DNA of 64,000 bases from Pseudanabaena biceps (GCA_013361095.1 JAATWA010000001.1:806001-870000), one strand, 5' to 3'. Positions 27,055 to 37,439 are shown, counted from the first letter of the stretch. Made by a program: numbers and translations. Notes: generated by a model not told the origin, from the letters alone.

Positions 27055-28926
27055 ATGTGTGGAATTGTTGGCTACATCGGACATCGCTCAGCAAACGAAG
27101 TTTTAATTTCAGGTTTACGCAAGCTCGAATATCGCGGTTATGACTCCGCAGGCGTTGCCACAATTCCCCTAGGCGATCGCAGTTTGCATCGAGTACGCGC
27201 CAAGGGCAAACTAATTCAACTCGAAGAAAAGCTTAATGCCGATACTGCGCCCACTGCACCCATTGGCATTGGACATACACGCTGGGCAACGCACGGCAAG
27301 CCCGAAGAACACAATGCCCATCCCCACACCAACACTCTTGGTAATCTGGCAGTTGTCCAAAATGGCATTGTCGAGAATTATCATCTTTTGCGAATTGACT
27401 TAAAAGAACAGGGACATGTTTTTGTCAGCGAGACAGATACAGAAGTAATTCCCCACATGATTGCTGAGTTTCTATCTCAATTAGAGCAACAAGGAAATGT
27501 GATTCCCACGCAATCACCTTCAGTACTTTTTGAAGCAGTGCGATTGACGATCGCCAAATTACAAGGTGCTTATGCGATCGCGGTGATTCATGCTGACTAT
27601 CCTGATGAATTAATTGTTGTGCGTCAGCAAGCTCCCCTAGTTATTGGGCTAGGCAAAGATGAAAACTTCTGTGCTTCCGATACTCCTGCTCTAGTGGCCT
27701 ATACCCGCACCGTGATTCCCCTTGAAAATGGTGAAATTGCCAGAATCACCAGAGACTCAGTACAAGTTTTTAATGCTAAAGGCGATCGCCTCCGTCGCGC
27801 TCCCCAAACCCTTAACTGGAATCCCACGATGGTGGAGAAGCAGGGCTTTAAGCACTATATGCTCAAGGAAATCTATGAGCAACCAGGAGTATTTCGTTCA
27901 GGATTGGCAAAATATATTAGCGAATCTAATCAAGTCCATTTGGGGCTACCCACAGGCTTTATCAAACAAGTGGAACGAGTAGAAATCATTGCCTGTGGTA
28001 CGAGTTGGCATGCTTCTTTAATTGGGAAGTATCTGCTAGAGCAGCTTGCAGGTGTTCCTACCAGTGTCCAATATGCTTCTGAATATCGTTATTCACCACC
28101 ACCTTCTCTCGCTAATACCCTTGTCATTGGCGTGACACAATCGGGCGAAACGGCGGATACCTTAGCCGCCTTAGAATTGGCTAAATCAAGAGGCGATCGC
28201 TGTCTTGGAATTACCAATCGTGTGGAAAGCTCCATTGGGCGCATCTCTGACGCGGTAATTGACACCCAAGCAGGGATCGAAATCGGCGTAGCAGCAACAA
28301 AAACTTTTGTCGCTCAATTATTAGTTTTCTATCTACTTGCCTTAGAGTTTGGCATTGCCAATGGGAAGATTACCGACGACAAGGCTCAGTATTTAATTGA
28401 AGGATTGCGCCAACTGCCAGCTTATATGGAGCGTATTCTCGAAAGCCAAGAGCGCTATATTGAGGAGCTTTCTCGTCAATTTACCCATACTAAAGATTTT
28501 ATCTTTTTGGGACGAGGTATCAATTTCCCGATCGCTCTCGAAGGCGCACTGAAGCTTAAGGAAATCAGCTATATTCACGCCGAGGGCTATCCCGCAGGAG
28601 AAATGAAGCATGGACCGATCGCATTGCTTGATGAAGATGTGCCTGTAATTGCGATCGCGACTCCAGGGACAGTATATGAGAAGGTGCTATCTAATTCGCA
28701 AGAAGCGAAAGCGAGAGATGCTAAGTTGATTGGAGTTGCGCCTTTAGATGATCCTGCTGCTGAGGAAGTATTTGATTACATTTTACCTATTCCTGTGGTG
28801 GATGAGATCTTTTCACCAGTTCTCACAGTTATTCCTTTGCAATTGTTGTCCTATCATGTGGCAGCCCATCGAGGTCTAGATGTTGACCAACCTCGTAATC
28901 TAGCGAAGTCCGTCACCGTTGAATAA
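27055..28926 (+). CDS. glmS: Glutamine-fructose-6-phosphate aminotransferase (isomerizing)
   Basis: A 623-residue enzyme. The N-terminal class II amidotransferase domain begins MCGIVGYIGHRS with the catalytic Cys2, and has GIGHTRWATHGKP. The linker is followed by two SIS domains (about 295-430 and 470-610: CGTSWHASLIGKYLLEQ, TQSGETADTLAAL, LGRGINFPIALEGALKLKEISY). It ends DQPRNLAKSVTVE, the canonical GlmS C-terminus. It makes glucosamine-6-phosphate, the entry point to peptidoglycan and LPS amino sugars. No glmS riboswitch-ribozyme is apparent upstream. Confidence 0.97.
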   Translation: MCGIVGYIGHRSANEVLISGLRKLEYRGYDSAGVATIPLGDRSLHRVRAKGKLIQLEEKLNADTAPTAPIGIGHTRWATHGKPEEHNAHPHTNTLGNLAVVQNGIVENYHLLRIDLKEQGHVFVSETDTEVIPHMIAEFLSQLEQQGNVIPTQSPSVLFEAVRLTIAKLQGAYAIAVIHADYPDELIVVRQQAPLVIGLGKDENFCASDTPALVAYTRTVIPLENGEIARITRDSVQVFNAKGDRLRRAPQTLNWNPTMVEKQGFKHYMLKEIYEQPGVFRSGLAKYISESNQVHLGLPTGFIKQVERVEIIACGTSWHASLIGKYLLEQLAGVPTSVQYASEYRYSPPPSLANTLVIGVTQSGETADTLAALELAKSRGDRCLGITNRVESSIGRISDAVIDTQAGIEIGVAATKTFVAQLLVFYLLALEFGIANGKITDDKAQYLIEGLRQLPAYMERILESQERYIEELSRQFTHTKDFIFLGRGINFPIALEGALKLKEISYIHAEGYPAGEMKHGPIALLDEDVPVIAIATPGTVYEKVLSNSQEAKARDAKLIGVAPLDDPAAEEVFDYILPIPVVDEIFSPVLTVIPLQLLSYHVAAHRGLDVDQPRNLAKSVTVE

Positions 28927-28930
28927 TACC

Positions 28931-28963
28931 AAGACAAGAAATGGCAAAGCCATTTCTTGTCTT
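28931..28963 (+). terminator. 33-bp hairpin after glmS
   Basis: Perfect palindrome AAGACAAGAAATGGC/GCCATTTCTTGTCTT, starting 5 bp past the glmS stop codon. It shares its core with 14553-14585. Confidence 0.6.
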
Positions 28964-28965
28964 AT

Positions 28966-29114
28966 TAGGACTTACGCGAAGTGAAATCCCCCCTCATCCC
29001 CCAACCCCTTCTCCCGCGGGAGAAGGGGCGCAAGATTATAACTTTTTCTTGTTCCCCTCGCCTGCGGGAGAGGGGCTAGGGGTGAGGGCTTAATCAATTT
29101 TTGCGTAAGTCCTA
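28966..29114. mobile_element. 149-bp MITE-like element, copy 1
   Basis: The ends are inverted repeats TAGGACTTACGC / GCGTAAGTCCTA, flanked by a 5-bp direct duplication CTTAT (28961-28965 and 29115-29119). The interior has GC-rich hairpins (CCCCTTCTCCCGCGGGAGAA and CCCCTCGCCTGCGGGAGAGG) and no ORF. It is nearly identical, in inverted orientation, to 55684-55831. It has the hallmarks of a non-autonomous transposon mobilised by a transposase encoded elsewhere. Confidence 0.88.
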
Positions 29115-29121
29115 CTTATAA

Positions 29122-29157
29122 CAGAATGGATTGGCGGTGCGCCGCCAATCCATTCTG
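29122..29157. repeat. 36-bp GCGGTGC-core hairpin
   Basis: Perfect palindrome CAGAATGGATTGGCGG... directly beside MITE copy 1. The second MITE copy also lies against a hairpin with an AGAATGG arm. Confidence 0.75.
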
Positions 29158-29176
29158 GGGTTCCAAAATACAAATT

Positions 29177-29830
29177 ATGACTTTACCAATTCTCTATTCC
29201 TTTAGACGTTGCCCCTATGCTATTCGGGCGAGGATGGCTCTTGCCTATGCTAATATTTGTTACGAACTAAGGGAAGTCTCTCTCAAAAATAAGCCCCAGC
29301 AAATGCTGGATATCTCACCTAAAGGCACAACGCCAGTGATGCAAATATTTGAGAACACAGATTTCATCGTTCTAGAAGAAAGTCTAGACATCATGAACTG
29401 GTCAGTGCAGCAGCACGATCCTTTAAGATGGCTCGATCTACCTGACCAAAGTAAGGCGATCGCCAATCAACTAATAGAAACCAACGATCGCCATTTTAAA
29501 CAATCTCTAGATCGTTACAAATACCCTAATCGTTTCCCTGAGCATCCCCAGCAATTTTATCGCCAACAGGGAGAACAATTTTTGCAAGTTCTAGAATCAC
29601 ATTTACAAGAGCGATCGCCGAATTTAGATAATTCACGCTTTTTGATCAGCGATCGCCAGACATTTGCAGATATGGCAATCTTTCCATTTGTGCGACAGTT
29701 TGCTTATGTAGATATGGATTGGTTTGTCACTAGTGCTTATCATTTTTTGCAGGAATGGCTTAAGTGGCATGAATCCAGCACGATTTTTGAATTAGTGATG
29801 CAAAAGTCTCCTGTCTGGACATTCAATTAA
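29177..29830 (+). CDS. Glutathione S-transferase family protein
   Basis: A 217-residue two-domain GST. The N-terminal thioredoxin fold (about 1-80) has the CPYAIRARMAL motif with a possible catalytic cysteine (FRRCPYA) and the cis-proline region GTTPVMQ plus LEESLDIM. A helical C-terminal domain follows (ISDRQTFADMAIFPFVRQFAYVD). The cysteine rather than serine/tyrosine active site suggests an omega/glutaredoxin-2-like thiol transferase or reductase. The ATG at 29177 is chosen; an upstream start at 29126 would lie within a repeat. Confidence 0.85.
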   Translation: MTLPILYSFRRCPYAIRARMALAYANICYELREVSLKNKPQQMLDISPKGTTPVMQIFENTDFIVLEESLDIMNWSVQQHDPLRWLDLPDQSKAIANQLIETNDRHFKQSLDRYKYPNRFPEHPQQFYRQQGEQFLQVLESHLQERSPNLDNSRFLISDRQTFADMAIFPFVRQFAYVDMDWFVTSAYHFLQEWLKWHESSTIFELVMQKSPVWTFN

Positions 29831-30000
29831 AAGCGATCATCTTGTTATGATTCTTGAAAGTAGTAATCGCACTCAAAAAACTTGAAACAAAATATCAATC
29901 TTGTAGCGCGAGTTAGCGGAGCGTAACAGCAATTCTTATTAGACCTCGCAGTATAGCTTCGTTAAAATTTCTTCACTTAGAAAGCGCATTTTGCCCTAAT

Positions 30001-30177
30001 TCATTTTGTGTAGACAATCTTACTGTAGATGTCTTCTAAACTCAGAACTGAAAATTGAATAGCGATTTCTTCAGGAGTCGAGCCATCGTGGTATGTAGCG
30101 AGTAGACTATCTAGAGTCACTCGGCTCGAACCTATACGGATACCTCCAGCTTCATCCGCTAATCTCAACTTAATCAA
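30001..30177 (-). pseudogene. DUF433 antitoxin-like remnant
   Basis: Read from TTG at 30177, overlapping the uvrC stop by 4 bp, the minus strand gives 58 codons: IRIGSSRVTLDSLLATYHDGSTPEEIAIQF and LSLEDIYSKIVYTK, then a stop. This is the core of DUF433 proteins, usually about 75-80 residues, which often pair with a DUF5615 PIN-like toxin. The usual C-terminal helix is missing. Just downstream on the same strand, ATG at 29986 opens only a short stretch (MRFLSEEILTKLY...) that resembles a decayed toxin start. Probably a degraded toxin-antitoxin locus. Confidence 0.5.
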
Positions 30178-32102
30178 TCATTTTGAGGATGAAAATGATT
30201 GTAGATGTGTTGAGCTAATTTTTTGCCAATGCCATCAGTTTCGGCAATTTGTTCTACCGTTGCTTGGCGAATATAGTCGACAGAATGGAACTTCTCTAAG
30301 AGAATTTTTTGGCGATGATGACCTAGACCATTGATCTGATCAAGGTGCGATCGCTGCATTCTTTGGCTACGTTTTTTGCGGTGGAAGGTGATCGCAAAAC
30401 GGTGAGCTTCATCGCGCAAGCGCCGTAATACCTGCACTCCTGCTCGATCAGGATCGCCGCCAATCAATGGCTCAGATTGTTCTGGCAAGAATATCTCCTC
30501 TCGTTTCTTGGCGAGACTAATCACTGTCAGGCGATCGCGCAATCCTAACTTATCAATAATCTTCATCACCGAGGATAACTGTCCCTTGCCGCCATCAATC
30601 ATCACCACATCAGGAAAATCATCACCACTCTTATCCCCCTCTCCCCCATTGGGAGAGGGGCTAGGGGTGAGGGCTTGATCCTCTCCCGAAGTGAGGGCTT
30701 CAAATGCCGAATACTTGCGGAACCTTCGCGCAATTACTTCCGCTAAACTGGCGAAGTCATCGGAATGACCAGTCTGAATATCAGGGTTACGGATTTTGTA
30801 ATGCCGATAATGCTGCTTGGCAGGAATGCCATCGATAAAGACAACTTGGCTGGCAACTGCATCGGAGCCTTGAATGTGGGAAATATCATAACCCTCAATA
30901 CGATGGGGAAGACTATCGAGATTGAGAATTTCCGCTAGATCTTCCAATCCTTGTAAATTACGATCGCTTTGTTTTTGAATTCGCGCTAACTCATACTGAG
31001 CATTGCGTTCCACCATTTCGATCAGTTCGGCTTTGAGTTGCCGTTGTGGTGTGGTGATTGCCACCTTCCGTCCCTTGCGATCGCTAAGCCATGCTTGCAA
31101 AATCTCAACTTCAGGTAATTCCAATTGAGTATGTACCTCATTGGGAATCTCTACAGGATCACAATTTTGATAATGCGCCTCTAGCGTACTTTGCAAAATC
31201 ACTTCTGGGCGATCGCTCTGACTATCAGCTACAAACGCTAGCCGTCCAACCAATCGCCCAGCCCTGATCTGAAATAGCTGAATACAAGTATGCTGCTCGT
31301 CATAGGCTAGGGCGATCGCATCACGAGAGACCGTGTCATCAGGTAAGGATACCTTTTGGTTAGCGCCAAGATTCTTTAAAACTTGAATGCGATCGCGCAG
31401 CTCCGCCGCCTTCTCAAAGTCCAAATCTTCAGCCGCCGCTTCCATCTTTTCATTAAAGATTTCCACTAACTCACTAGATCTCCCCTGAAAAATCATGGCA
31501 ACCCGTAACATGATTTTGTGATAGTCTTCTGGAGAAATTTTTTCTTGGCATACCCCTGGACATAGCCCCATATCATAATTGAGGCAGGGGCGATCCTTAA
31601 ACATAGGAATCGGGCGTTGTCGTAAAGGGAAGGCGCGTTTAATAATTCCTAAAGTGCGTTTGAGATTAAAAACATCGACGTAGGGGCCATAATACTTATC
31701 CTTTGTGCCGCCCATTTTACGTTTTCGGGTAATAAAAATGCGCGGATAGTCTTCTGACCAAGTGATACAGACGTAGGGATATTTCTTGTCGTCTTTAAGT
31801 AGAACGTTGTAATAGGGCTGATATTGCTTAATTAAGTTGGCTTCCAGTGCCAGCGCTTCCGCTTCTGAATCGGTGACAATAAACTCAATTTCATGCACCA
31901 ACTGCACCATCATCGCGATGCGTGGCGACAAGTCTTGACTGCTCCGAAAGTACGATCGCACTCGATTGCGTAAAGCTTTAGACTTGCCGATATAAATTAC
32001 CCCATCAAGGCGATCGCGCATAAAATAAACCCCTGCTTCTAAAGGGATTTCTTTTAGTCTTGTTTGTAATTTTTCAGAGTTTTGTAATAGAGGCTCAGTC
32101 AT
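30174..32102 (-). CDS. uvrC: Excinuclease ABC subunit C
   Basis: A 642-residue protein. The GIY-YIG nuclease domain (about 14-95: [21 protein letters not shown]) makes the 3' incision. A cysteine-containing segment follows, then the UVR motif ([18 protein letters not shown]), the RNase H-like 5' nuclease domain ([35 protein letters not shown]) and C-terminal helix-hairpin-helix motifs ([33 protein letters not shown]). The ATG at 32102 ([11 protein letters not shown]) is chosen; upstream in-frame codons lie in palindromic DNA. A repeat-derived insert ([13 protein letters not shown]) interrupts the region before VVMIDGGKG without breaking the frame. Confidence 0.95.
   Translation of the reverse strand: MTEPLLQNSEKLQTRLKEIPLEAGVYFMRDRLDGVIYIGKSKALRNRVRSYFRSSQDLSPRIAMMVQLVHEIEFIVTDSEAEALALEANLIKQYQPYYNVLLKDDKKYPYVCITWSEDYPRIFITRKRKMGGTKDKYYGPYVDVFNLKRTLGIIKRAFPLRQRPIPMFKDRPCLNYDMGLCPGVCQEKISPEDYHKIMLRVAMIFQGRSSELVEIFNEKMEAAAEDLDFEKAAELRDRIQVLKNLGANQKVSLPDDTVSRDAIALAYDEQHTCIQLFQIRAGRLVGRLAFVADSQSDRPEVILQSTLEAHYQNCDPVEIPNEVHTQLELPEVEILQAWLSDRKGRKVAITTPQRQLKAELIEMVERNAQYELARIQKQSDRNLQGLEDLAEILNLDSLPHRIEGYDISHIQGSDAVASQVVFIDGIPAKQHYRHYKIRNPDIQTGHSDDFASLAEVIARRFRKYSAFEALTSGEDQALTPSPSPNGGEGDKSGDDFPDVVMIDGGKGQLSSVMKIIDKLGLRDRLTVISLAKKREEIFLPEQSEPLIGGDPDRAGVQVLRRLRDEAHRFAITFHRKKRSQRMQRSHLDQINGLGHHRQKILLEKFHSVDYIRQATVEQIAETDGIGKKLAQHIYNHFHPQND
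30635..30676 (-). repeat. Repeat-derived segment inside uvrC
   Basis: A GC-rich inverted segment CCCCTCTCCCCCATTGGGAG followed by GGGGCTAGGGGTGAGGGCTT. Its last 26 bp (30651-30676) are identical to bases 29067-29092 inside MITE copy 1. It is translated within uvrC as [15 protein letters not shown]. Confidence 0.75.
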
Positions 32103-32110
32103 GATTTTAT

Positions 32111-32248
32111 GATAGCAAAAGCCCAAACAGATTGGCGCTGCCAACCTATTTGGGCTTTTGCTATCACAGTCATAAATTATTTCTGAGAAAAATAGGGCTT
32201 CGGCTCCGCTCAGCCAACGTATATCGATGACTGAGCGGAGCCGAAGCC
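32111..32248. repeat. Two hairpins upstream of uvrC
   Basis: 32111-32165 has perfect outer arms GATAGCAAAAGCCCAAA with an imperfect loop region. 32196-32248 has arms GGCTTCGGCTCCGCTCAG. The arm TTTGGGCTTTTGCTAT recurs at 32261-32276, just at the end of the kinase fragment. Confidence 0.75.
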
Positions 32249-32272
32249 TCTCACAACTCATTTGGGCTTTTG

Positions 32273-33304
32273 CTATACCTTGCGGTTAACAAACTCAATA
32301 AGCGATCGCGCGATCGCATTGAGGTCAACAGGCTTACTCATGTAGTCATTCATGCCCACCTGCATACAGGTTACCTGATCCTCTGGCATAGCATCAGCAG
32401 TAAGCGCCACGATCCAAGGCTGCACTATGGTTAAATTACGGCGGATTGCTATGGTTGCATCCAGCCCATTCATTATAGGCATCTGGATATCCATAAAAAC
32501 TAGATCATAGCTAGACTGATCGGACTGACTAGTGAGGGCTTCGATACATTCTTGACCACTGGCGACTATATCTGCTTCATAGCCTAGCCTTTTGAGCATT
32601 AATGACGCGATCTTCTGATTGAGAATGTTGTCTTCAACAATTAAAATTTTGATGGGAAACTGATCGGCATGAATCCCCAACTGAGTGGATATATCGCCAG
32701 CAGAAATATAGCCGTTAGTCGTGAACGGTTTAGCAATATCTAGTTGAGGTAAGGTGATCGTGAAATAAAATACTGAGCCTTGACTGCTATATCGAGATTG
32801 TTCTATTTCCCAATCTCTAGGAGGATTGCCACCAACTTGACCGCCACTCTCCACCCAAATAGTTCCATTCATTAGCTCGACTAAGCGCTTGCAGATAGCC
32901 AGTCCCAAACCAGTGCCACCAAATAAGCGATTGATCGAGGAGTCAGCTTGAGTAAATGGATTGAACAACTTGTGGATATTTTCCCCATCTATGCCAATAC
33001 CAGTATCAGCAATGACAAAACGAAATTCGTAAAGATTTTGAGATAATAGATGATGACTATAACTGATGACGACACTACCCTGATTAGTGAACTTAATCGC
33101 ATTGCCAACCAGATTGAGCAGGATCTGACGAAGACGATTGCGATCGCCAATTACAGTTTTGGGATTTGCCTTACTAATATGGCATTGCAAGCCAATATTA
33201 TAGATGATGACTATAACTGATGACGACACTACCCTGATTAGTGAACTTAATCGCATTGCCAACCAGATTGAGCAGGATCTGACGAAGACGATTGCGATCG
33301 CCAA
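32273..33304 (-). pseudogene. C-terminal fragment of the hybrid histidine kinase (ATPase end and receiver)
   Basis: This open frame contains, from about 33199 downward, the rest of the kinase ATPase domain ([33 protein letters not shown]) and a complete C-terminal receiver (ILIVEDNILNQKIASLML, LVFMDIQMPIMNG, MSKPVD). Its first about 35 codons are the wrong frame of the duplicated segment and are not expected to be real. It continues the gene at 33198-36773; removing one 154-bp repeat copy restores a single reading frame. As it stands it has no proper start and is probably not translated efficiently. Confidence 0.85.
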
Positions 33305-33353
33305 TTACAGTTTTGGGATTTGCCTTACTAATATGGCATTGCAAGCCAATATT
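33046..33353. repeat. Perfect 154-bp tandem duplication inside the kinase gene
   Basis: 33046-33199 and 33200-33353 appear identical base for base. The length, 154, is not a multiple of three, so reading shifts frame and meets TAA at 33198-33200. The repeat covers the codons for [14 protein letters not shown] to ISYSHHL, including the N-box of the ATPase domain. Confidence 0.93.
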
Positions 33354-36300
33354 GCGGTCAAACGCTTGCTTGCTAAGCAAATTGCAAACAGAATTAATGC
33401 AGTCTTCAAGATCAAATTCATTTTTCTCTAGATGCAGGCTCCCAGATTCAATTTTAGAAAAATCGAGAATATCATTGATTATAGCCAGCAAAGATTCGCC
33501 ACTATCACGGATGATCTGAACAAAATCCTGCTGCTGTTTGGTTAAGTTAGTTCCAAGAAGTAGTTGAGCCATACCAAGCACTCCATTCATTGGGGTACGG
33601 ATTTCATGGCTCATATTTGCTAAAAACTCACTCTTGGCTTTATTGGCAGTTTCCGCTAAGGTCTTGGCTTGGGCAAGTTCCACTTCTGTTTGCCGATGTT
33701 CGGCTAATTCTTGCTGTAGTTGTCTATGTAGATTGGATTGCTGGATTGCGATCGCAATTTGATTGGCGATTGTCTGCCCTAGTTCAATCTCACGATTTTT
33801 CCAAGCGCTAATTGCATAGGGGCTACGCAAACTCAGACTTCCCCAAACTTGACCATTGACCTGAAGTGGGATCATTAACCAAGCACCAGCAGCTTTTCGA
33901 GCTAATTCTTGATTAATTGGATCATCGATCTCATTTACGTCATTAACTTGAACAATTTCCATCCTTTTAAGACGCTCAGCAAATGGATTACCCTCATCAG
34001 GAATGACCACATCTAAGGAATCAAAAATTTCTGGACTTTCTCGGAACACCGCAATATGTTTCCAGCATTTTTCGTCTGGGAAATACTGGACGATCGCGAC
34101 TTGTTCTAAATTTAATAAATTAGCGATCGCATTAGTTGCCGACTGAAAAATCACTTGTAAATCAAGGGAACTACGGATAACCTGAATAAATTGGTTGAGC
34201 ATATGCTCTTGCAAAACTTTGTGCCGTAGTTCTCTTTCCGCATTCTTTTGTTCGGTAAAGTCACGGCAGATCTGGATGACTGCGATAATAGTGCCATCAT
34301 CATCAAATTCTGGGACGAGTTTAGCTTGAAAATGCCTATGGTCAGTGGGGTGATCAAGATTATAGTCAATTGTCTCTGGCTGTCCTGTGGCAAACACATT
34401 TGTAAAGGCTTTAACTAAAGGCTTTGGCAAAGGGATTTCGCTATGGGTTGCACCAATGTAGTGTTCCGCAGGTAAGCCTGTAATCAATTCAATTGCAGGA
34501 TTTATATAAATGCGCCGCAGATTGCGATCCAGTTTACAAATAACATCGGGAGTATTTTCCACTAAGGTGCGGATTTCGCGATCCTGCTGACGCTGTAGCT
34601 TTTCTGTGAGTTTACGCTGAGTTATATCTCGACAAATACAAAATTGAATCACATCTCCATCCCAATCAACAGAGTTAGCACTAATTTCCACCTCACAGAT
34701 TGAGCCATCTTTACGCCGATGCTGCGTTTCAAACAGCACTCTTTTTTTTGATTTAAACTCTTGAATTCCTCTATCTAGTTCTTCTCTTGTCCATTTTATA
34801 TCAATGTCATAAATACTGAGATCAAGTATTTCCGAATCACTGTAGCCTAGCATTGCCGCAAAGCTTTGATTAGCTTTAATGAGCTTGCCTTCACCATCTA
34901 AAATCATGACTCCATCAAAGGAACTGGTTAAAAGTGTCGCATTAAAAATTAGTTCTTTTTCTAAGGCTATTTCTATCTGTTTGCGATCGCTGATATCAAT
35001 CATGATGCCCGCCATTTGCGACGCCTTACCCGATGCGTCATAAACTCCATGTCCTTTTGTCAATACCCAAATCATGTCGCCATTGGGAGTCACCAGTCGA
35101 TACTCGCATCTTAAGCTGGTACGATCTTCTAAAGCCTTGTTGAAGACTAGCTCTACTCTCTCTAAGTCGTCGGGATGAACAAGCTTGCGCCATGTTAAAT
35201 AATTGCTTTTAGAGTTAAGCGGCGTTAAGCCCATCAATTTAAAGTGATTTTCACTCCATTCAGCTTCACCTGTAGCAACGTCAAAACTCCAACATCCCAC
35301 ATTATTTAGATCAGTGGCAAGTCTACGGAGTTCTTCGCTTTTGGTGAGTGCTACTAATAACTCGCTTTGACTAATGGCGATCGCCATTTGATTGGCAAGC
35401 TGGCGGATAAAATCAATTTCAAACTCTTTCCACTGACGGGGGCGATCGCATTGATTGACAATCATCAATCCCCAAAGCTGATCTGAGTACAAAATTGGCA
35501 CGACAATATCGGCTTGAATATCAAGACTTTGTAGATATTGCGAATGCGCTTCACTAATATTTGCCGTCTTAATATCATCAATCTTGGTCAAGCCACCACT
35601 ACAAAAATAGTCAAAGTCCTGATCTTGAAGGCATGGGCATTGAACCGTAGAAGAACTATCAAGTAGCGATCGCACCCGACCACTGGTCTCCTCTTCCACA
35701 AATTTGCTTGAACGATCAGCATAAATTTGACAAATCAAAGCGCGATCAACTTGCAAAAGCCTTTGAATTTCTGTAACCGTAGTTTTGAGAATATCTTCTA
35801 ATCGCAAAGTCTGGCGAATTTTGAGAGCCACTTCCGCAACTATTTGCGATCGCTGTGTTTGTAGGCTTAGTTCGATCTCTGATCTCTTGCGATCGCTAAT
35901 ATCTCGGACTAAGACAACTGCTTTATCTTGCCCCTGAAAGGGAACTATCCTCACATCTTCATAATAGAACTTACCTTCAAAATAATGGGATTGCTCTAGA
36001 GTTTGAACTTCTTGGGTGGCAATAGCCTTTTGAATTGCTAATTTTTGAGGTGTCGCCATTTCTATTGGCAATAGTTCAACTATATTTCTACCAATAGTTG
36101 TATCAAAATTACAAGTAAGATCATGAATTCTAGTGCTTCGTTTAGATTCTAAATAAGTTCCATTAATATCTATGACATTAATAATGTCTGGAATCGCTTC
36201 TAAAACTGACTTTAATTTTTGTTCATTGGTCTGAAGCTCAGCAGTACGAGCTTGTACCTGTTGTTCTAAAGTAATATTTAGCTCTTGTAACTCTTTAGAT

Positions 36301-36773
36301 GTTGCTGATTCACGTTGATAGGATTGTTCTAAATTTTCAACTAATAGTAAATATTCCAGCAAATCATGAATACATTGAAGTAATGAAATGTCACTAATTT
36401 CGTTTTTATCTAAATAGTCAAAGGCTCCCGCTTTCATCGCCATGACCGCCGTTTTGGAATCTTGGCTCCCAGTCATCATAATTACTGGCAACTTAAATTC
36501 TATTAATGGATAATCGCGCTGACTACCACTAGCATTGAGCGCTTTCTCTTGTTTAATTGCCTCCAAAAACGCGATTCCACTACCATCGACTAGATGCAAA
36601 TCCGCCAAAATTACATCAGGTTGATGCGATCGCCACATCCCTAGTCCTTGGCTAATACTTTCTGCGTCTAAAATGCAATAACTATACTTAGTATCTTTGT
36701 TAATTAGATGCCGATAGATTTGGCGATCGCTTTCGCAATCATCGACAATTAAGATAGTCTTGCTTGTAGACAT
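33198..36773 (-). CDS. Multi-sensor hybrid histidine kinase, N-terminal part (frame broken near its end)
   Basis: 1191 codons. Order: receiver (about 5-130: [23 protein letters not shown]); coiled coil (about 150-190); PAS (about 195-300); GAF (about 315-475); PAS about 490-600, 605-730 and 735-860 with PAC endings such as [17 protein letters not shown] (about 875-1030); coiled coil; HisKA with phospho-acceptor in [21 protein letters not shown]; then the beginning of the ATPase domain, which stops at ISYSHHL because of the tandem duplication. Without duplication the gene would run 36773 to 32273 and end in a second receiver. Several sensors suggest integration of light or redox signals. As present it lacks most of the ATP site. 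Confidence 0.85.
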   Translation of the reverse strand: MSTSKTILIVDDCESDRQIYRHLINKDTKYSYCILDAESISQGLGMWRSHQPDVILADLHLVDGSGIAFLEAIKQEKALNASGSQRDYPLIEFKLPVIMMTGSQDSKTAVMAMKAGAFDYLDKNEISDISLLQCIHDLLEYLLLVENLEQSYQRESATSKELQELNITLEQQVQARTAELQTNEQKLKSVLEAIPDIINVIDINGTYLESKRSTRIHDLTCNFDTTIGRNIVELLPIEMATPQKLAIQKAIATQEVQTLEQSHYFEGKFYYEDVRIVPFQGQDKAVVLVRDISDRKRSEIELSLQTQRSQIVAEVALKIRQTLRLEDILKTTVTEIQRLLQVDRALICQIYADRSSKFVEEETSGRVRSLLDSSSTVQCPCLQDQDFDYFCSGGLTKIDDIKTANISEAHSQYLQSLDIQADIVVPILYSDQLWGLMIVNQCDRPRQWKEFEIDFIRQLANQMAIAISQSELLVALTKSEELRRLATDLNNVGCWSFDVATGEAEWSENHFKLMGLTPLNSKSNYLTWRKLVHPDDLERVELVFNKALEDRTSLRCEYRLVTPNGDMIWVLTKGHGVYDASGKASQMAGIMIDISDRKQIEIALEKELIFNATLLTSSFDGVMILDGEGKLIKANQSFAAMLGYSDSEILDLSIYDIDIKWTREELDRGIQEFKSKKRVLFETQHRRKDGSICEVEISANSVDWDGDVIQFCICRDITQRKLTEKLQRQQDREIRTLVENTPDVICKLDRNLRRIYINPAIELITGLPAEHYIGATHSEIPLPKPLVKAFTNVFATGQPETIDYNLDHPTDHRHFQAKLVPEFDDDGTIIAVIQICRDFTEQKNAERELRHKVLQEHMLNQFIQVIRSSLDLQVIFQSATNAIANLLNLEQVAIVQYFPDEKCWKHIAVFRESPEIFDSLDVVIPDEGNPFAERLKRMEIVQVNDVNEIDDPINQELARKAAGAWLMIPLQVNGQVWGSLSLRSPYAISAWKNREIELGQTIANQIAIAIQQSNLHRQLQQELAEHRQTEVELAQAKTLAETANKAKSEFLANMSHEIRTPMNGVLGMAQLLLGTNLTKQQQDFVQIIRDSGESLLAIINDILDFSKIESGSLHLEKNEFDLEDCINSVCNLLSKQAFDRNIGLQCHISKANPKTVIGDRNRLRQILLNLVGNAIKFTNQGSVVISYSHHL

Positions 36774-36883
36774 GGATAAATCAAGTTTTGGTATTTATAA
36801 TTTCCTAAATATGGAATTGCTACCATATCGCACCCAGTAAAGCAATTCTATACGAATTATAGTTGTAGCTAATTATTAGGATA

Positions 36884-36940
36884 TGAAACCAAAGAATTGA
36901 TTGGCGGTGCTCCGCGCCGCCAATCAATTCTTTGGTTTCA
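36884..36940. repeat. 57-bp GCGGTGC-core hairpin overlapping a gene end
   Basis: Perfect palindrome TGAAACCAAAGAATTGATTG... The right arm encodes the last residues (KPKN) and stop codon of the minus-strand gene at 36924. Confidence 0.8.
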
Positions 36941-37439
36941 CTGTGTACTCATCAAGAATTTCTCTGCCTCGTCGAGTCAATGTTTCTGAGCCTTCTAACA
37001 TCAGTAAATACTGCCCACGATCTAAACAACTCCGACAAGAAATGGACAAACTACTTTTAAAAAACCACCCATACAAAGTCCCAATTAAACCGCCAATAAC
37101 TAAACCAATTAACCCAGAAGTCGCCGCGATCGTAAACAAAGCTTGATACCAGTCTAAATTGGGCAACTTTATCCCAAATATTAAACACAACAAAATCCCC
37201 ACCGCCGTACTAGCGAGTCCGAGCCAAATCATGCCGCGCTTAGCATAGCGCCATGTAGTGTAAGTAGGATTGAATAGTCCAACACTGTCAGGGCTGCTGT
37301 AGCCTTTGCCAACTAGGGCAAGATGTTCTGGTGAAATGCCATGACATTGAAGCAAGCGATAGGCTTCAAAGGCAGAATATTCATCTGGCAGAACGGCAAT
37401 CATCAAACGCGACTGCTTTTTAGGATGTGTTTGGATCAC
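36924..37439 (-). CDS. Membrane protein with N-terminal GSP17M-like domain
   Basis: A 171-residue protein. Residues about 12-45 (LMIAVLPDEYSAFEAYRLLQCHGISPEHLALVGKGY) look like the small alpha/beta domain of general-stress-17M-type proteins. Two hydrophobic hairpin helices follow (about 70-90 and 101-127: TIAATSGLIGLVIGGLIGTLYGWF). The C-terminus (LLMLEGSETLTRRGREILDEY) could complete the domain. It starts at GTG 37439 or ATG 37403. Its final four residues and stop lie in a palindromic repeat, implying the original end was replaced or extended. Function unknown. Confidence 0.6.
   Translation of the reverse strand: MIQTHPKKQSRLMIAVLPDEYSAFEAYRLLQCHGISPEHLALVGKGYSSPDSVGLFNPTYTTWRYAKRGMIWLGLASTAVGILLCLIFGIKLPNLDWYQALFTIAATSGLIGLVIGGLIGTLYGWFFKSSLSISCRSCLDRGQYLLMLEGSETLTRRGREILDEYTVKPKN

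Noticed and set aside
33204..33519. Two 75-codon plus-strand frames in the kinase duplication
   Set aside because: Antisense shadows of the conserved ATPase/HisKA coding, extended by the duplicated segment.
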